Below are positions 4,638 to 5,037 of a stretch of DNA of 5,037 bases, in pieces. The notes beneath the pieces were generated by a model that was not told the DNA's origin, made no database searches, and saw nothing but the letters and a program-made list of their open reading frames with translations. The stretch spans positions 1 to 5,037 of the forward strand of contig SKIU01000076.1 in NCBI GenBank assembly GCA_007116275.1. The letters are read 5' to 3'. The translations under genes were made by a program, and so were the position numbers. The stretch's first letter is position 1. Each line of letters opens with the position of its first letter. This DNA comes from a candidate division SR1 bacterium. Its GTDB lineage: Bacteria > Patescibacteriota > Gracilibacteria > Absconditabacterales > Absconditicoccaceae.

Positions 4638-5037
4638 ATGACAAAAAAATTATGGGCAAATAACAAACAAGCAAGCAATAAAATTATTGAAAAATATACG
4701 GTGGGCAATGACCACATACTTGATATGCAGCTGCTCCCCTATGACATACAATGATCTATCGCACATGCCAAGATGCTTGTAAAAATTGGTATTTTAACGG
4801 AAGATGAAATGCAACAAATTATCGATACGCTTGATGGAGACAGCAGGGATTCTTTGATGTCTTTATATAAAGAATGATCTTTTCATATCATGCAGGGCCA
4901 AGAAGATGGACATACAGCAATCGAAGCATTTCTTACTGAAAAATTGTGAGATATTGGGAAAAAGATACATACAGGAAGAAGTAGAAATGATCAGATATTG
5001 GTTGCTATGAGATTATTTACACTTGATATACTTACTA
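4638..5037 (+). CDS. argH: Argininosuccinate lyase, N-terminal part (runs off the window)
   Basis: The first 133 residues of the enzyme that splits argininosuccinate into arginine and fumarate, a member of the fumarase/aspartase superfamily. Visible features are the YDIQGSIAHAKML helix (about residues 35-47), the E-D-G-H-TAIE segment corresponding to the family's EDxHxxIE, and the signature loop TGRSRNDQ (112-119). The catalytic serine loop lies beyond the window. The usual N-terminal WGGRF is replaced by W-A-N-N-K, and the K-Y-TVGNDHILD stretch is closer to what I remember of Bacteroidota-type ArgH than of E. coli; this could mean transfer or simply a shared variant type. Three TGA codons are read as Gly (in IQGS, KEGS and KLGD). 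It follows argG in the same direction, completing the citrulline-to-arginine pair. Confidence 0.95.

Overview
The window is AT-rich and reads sensibly only if UGA is a sense codon for glycine. In-frame TGA falls on invariant glycines: SGGLDTS and TGKGND of argininosuccinate synthase, the GH(S/T)P site of the persulfide-dioxygenase domain, and the HTH glycine of the DUF134 protein. UGA=Gly is the Absconditabacteria (SR1)/Gracilibacteria code. In addition, in-frame CGA falls on tryptophan columns (thioredoxin WCGPC, ArgG NLWG, PepA W-x-H-x-DIAG), while AGA, AGG, CGT and CGC stay arginine. That points to the Absconditabacteria subgroup reported to read CGA/CGG as Trp. Under the standard code most of the genes here look like short fragments.

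Layout, all on the + strand. 1-174: C-terminus of a leucyl aminopeptidase (PepA, M17). 175-266: a promoter bracketed by two inverted copies of an operator-like dyad. 267-2135: one 622-aa fusion protein with the order rhodanese, two-helix DUF2892 membrane segment, persulfide-dioxygenase metallo-beta-lactamase domain, Cys-less rhodanese, catalytic rhodanese; in effect YgaP joined to CstB. 2163-2474: thioredoxin. 2475-2653: non-coding, with a palindromic REP-like element and a short direct repeat. 2654-2956: DUF134 (UPF0251) HTH protein. 2957-3337: 381 bases without a conventional gene, holding a promoter and two consecutive arginine attenuators. 3338-4588: argG. 4638 to the end: 5' part of argH.

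The fusion protein and thioredoxin look like one sulfane-sulfur/persulfide detoxification unit: rhodanese domains carry persulfide, the dioxygenase oxidises it, and thioredoxin can reduce the carriers. ArgG and ArgH together convert citrulline and aspartate to arginine and fumarate.

The most notable finding is the argG leader. Two short Arg-rich reading frames (3022-3099 and 3175-3270) each precede a strong intrinsic terminator (3127-3154 and 3295-3325). In each, a segment containing the AGA codons can pair with a downstream segment, and that downstream segment can instead form a 13-bp helix with the terminator's 5' arm. This is the 1:2 / 2:3 / 3:4 logic of ribosome-stalling attenuation, present twice in tandem and using AGA as the control codon in an organism that appears to have given CGA (and probably CGG) to Trp. 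All pairings were derived by hand; no folding program or database search was run.
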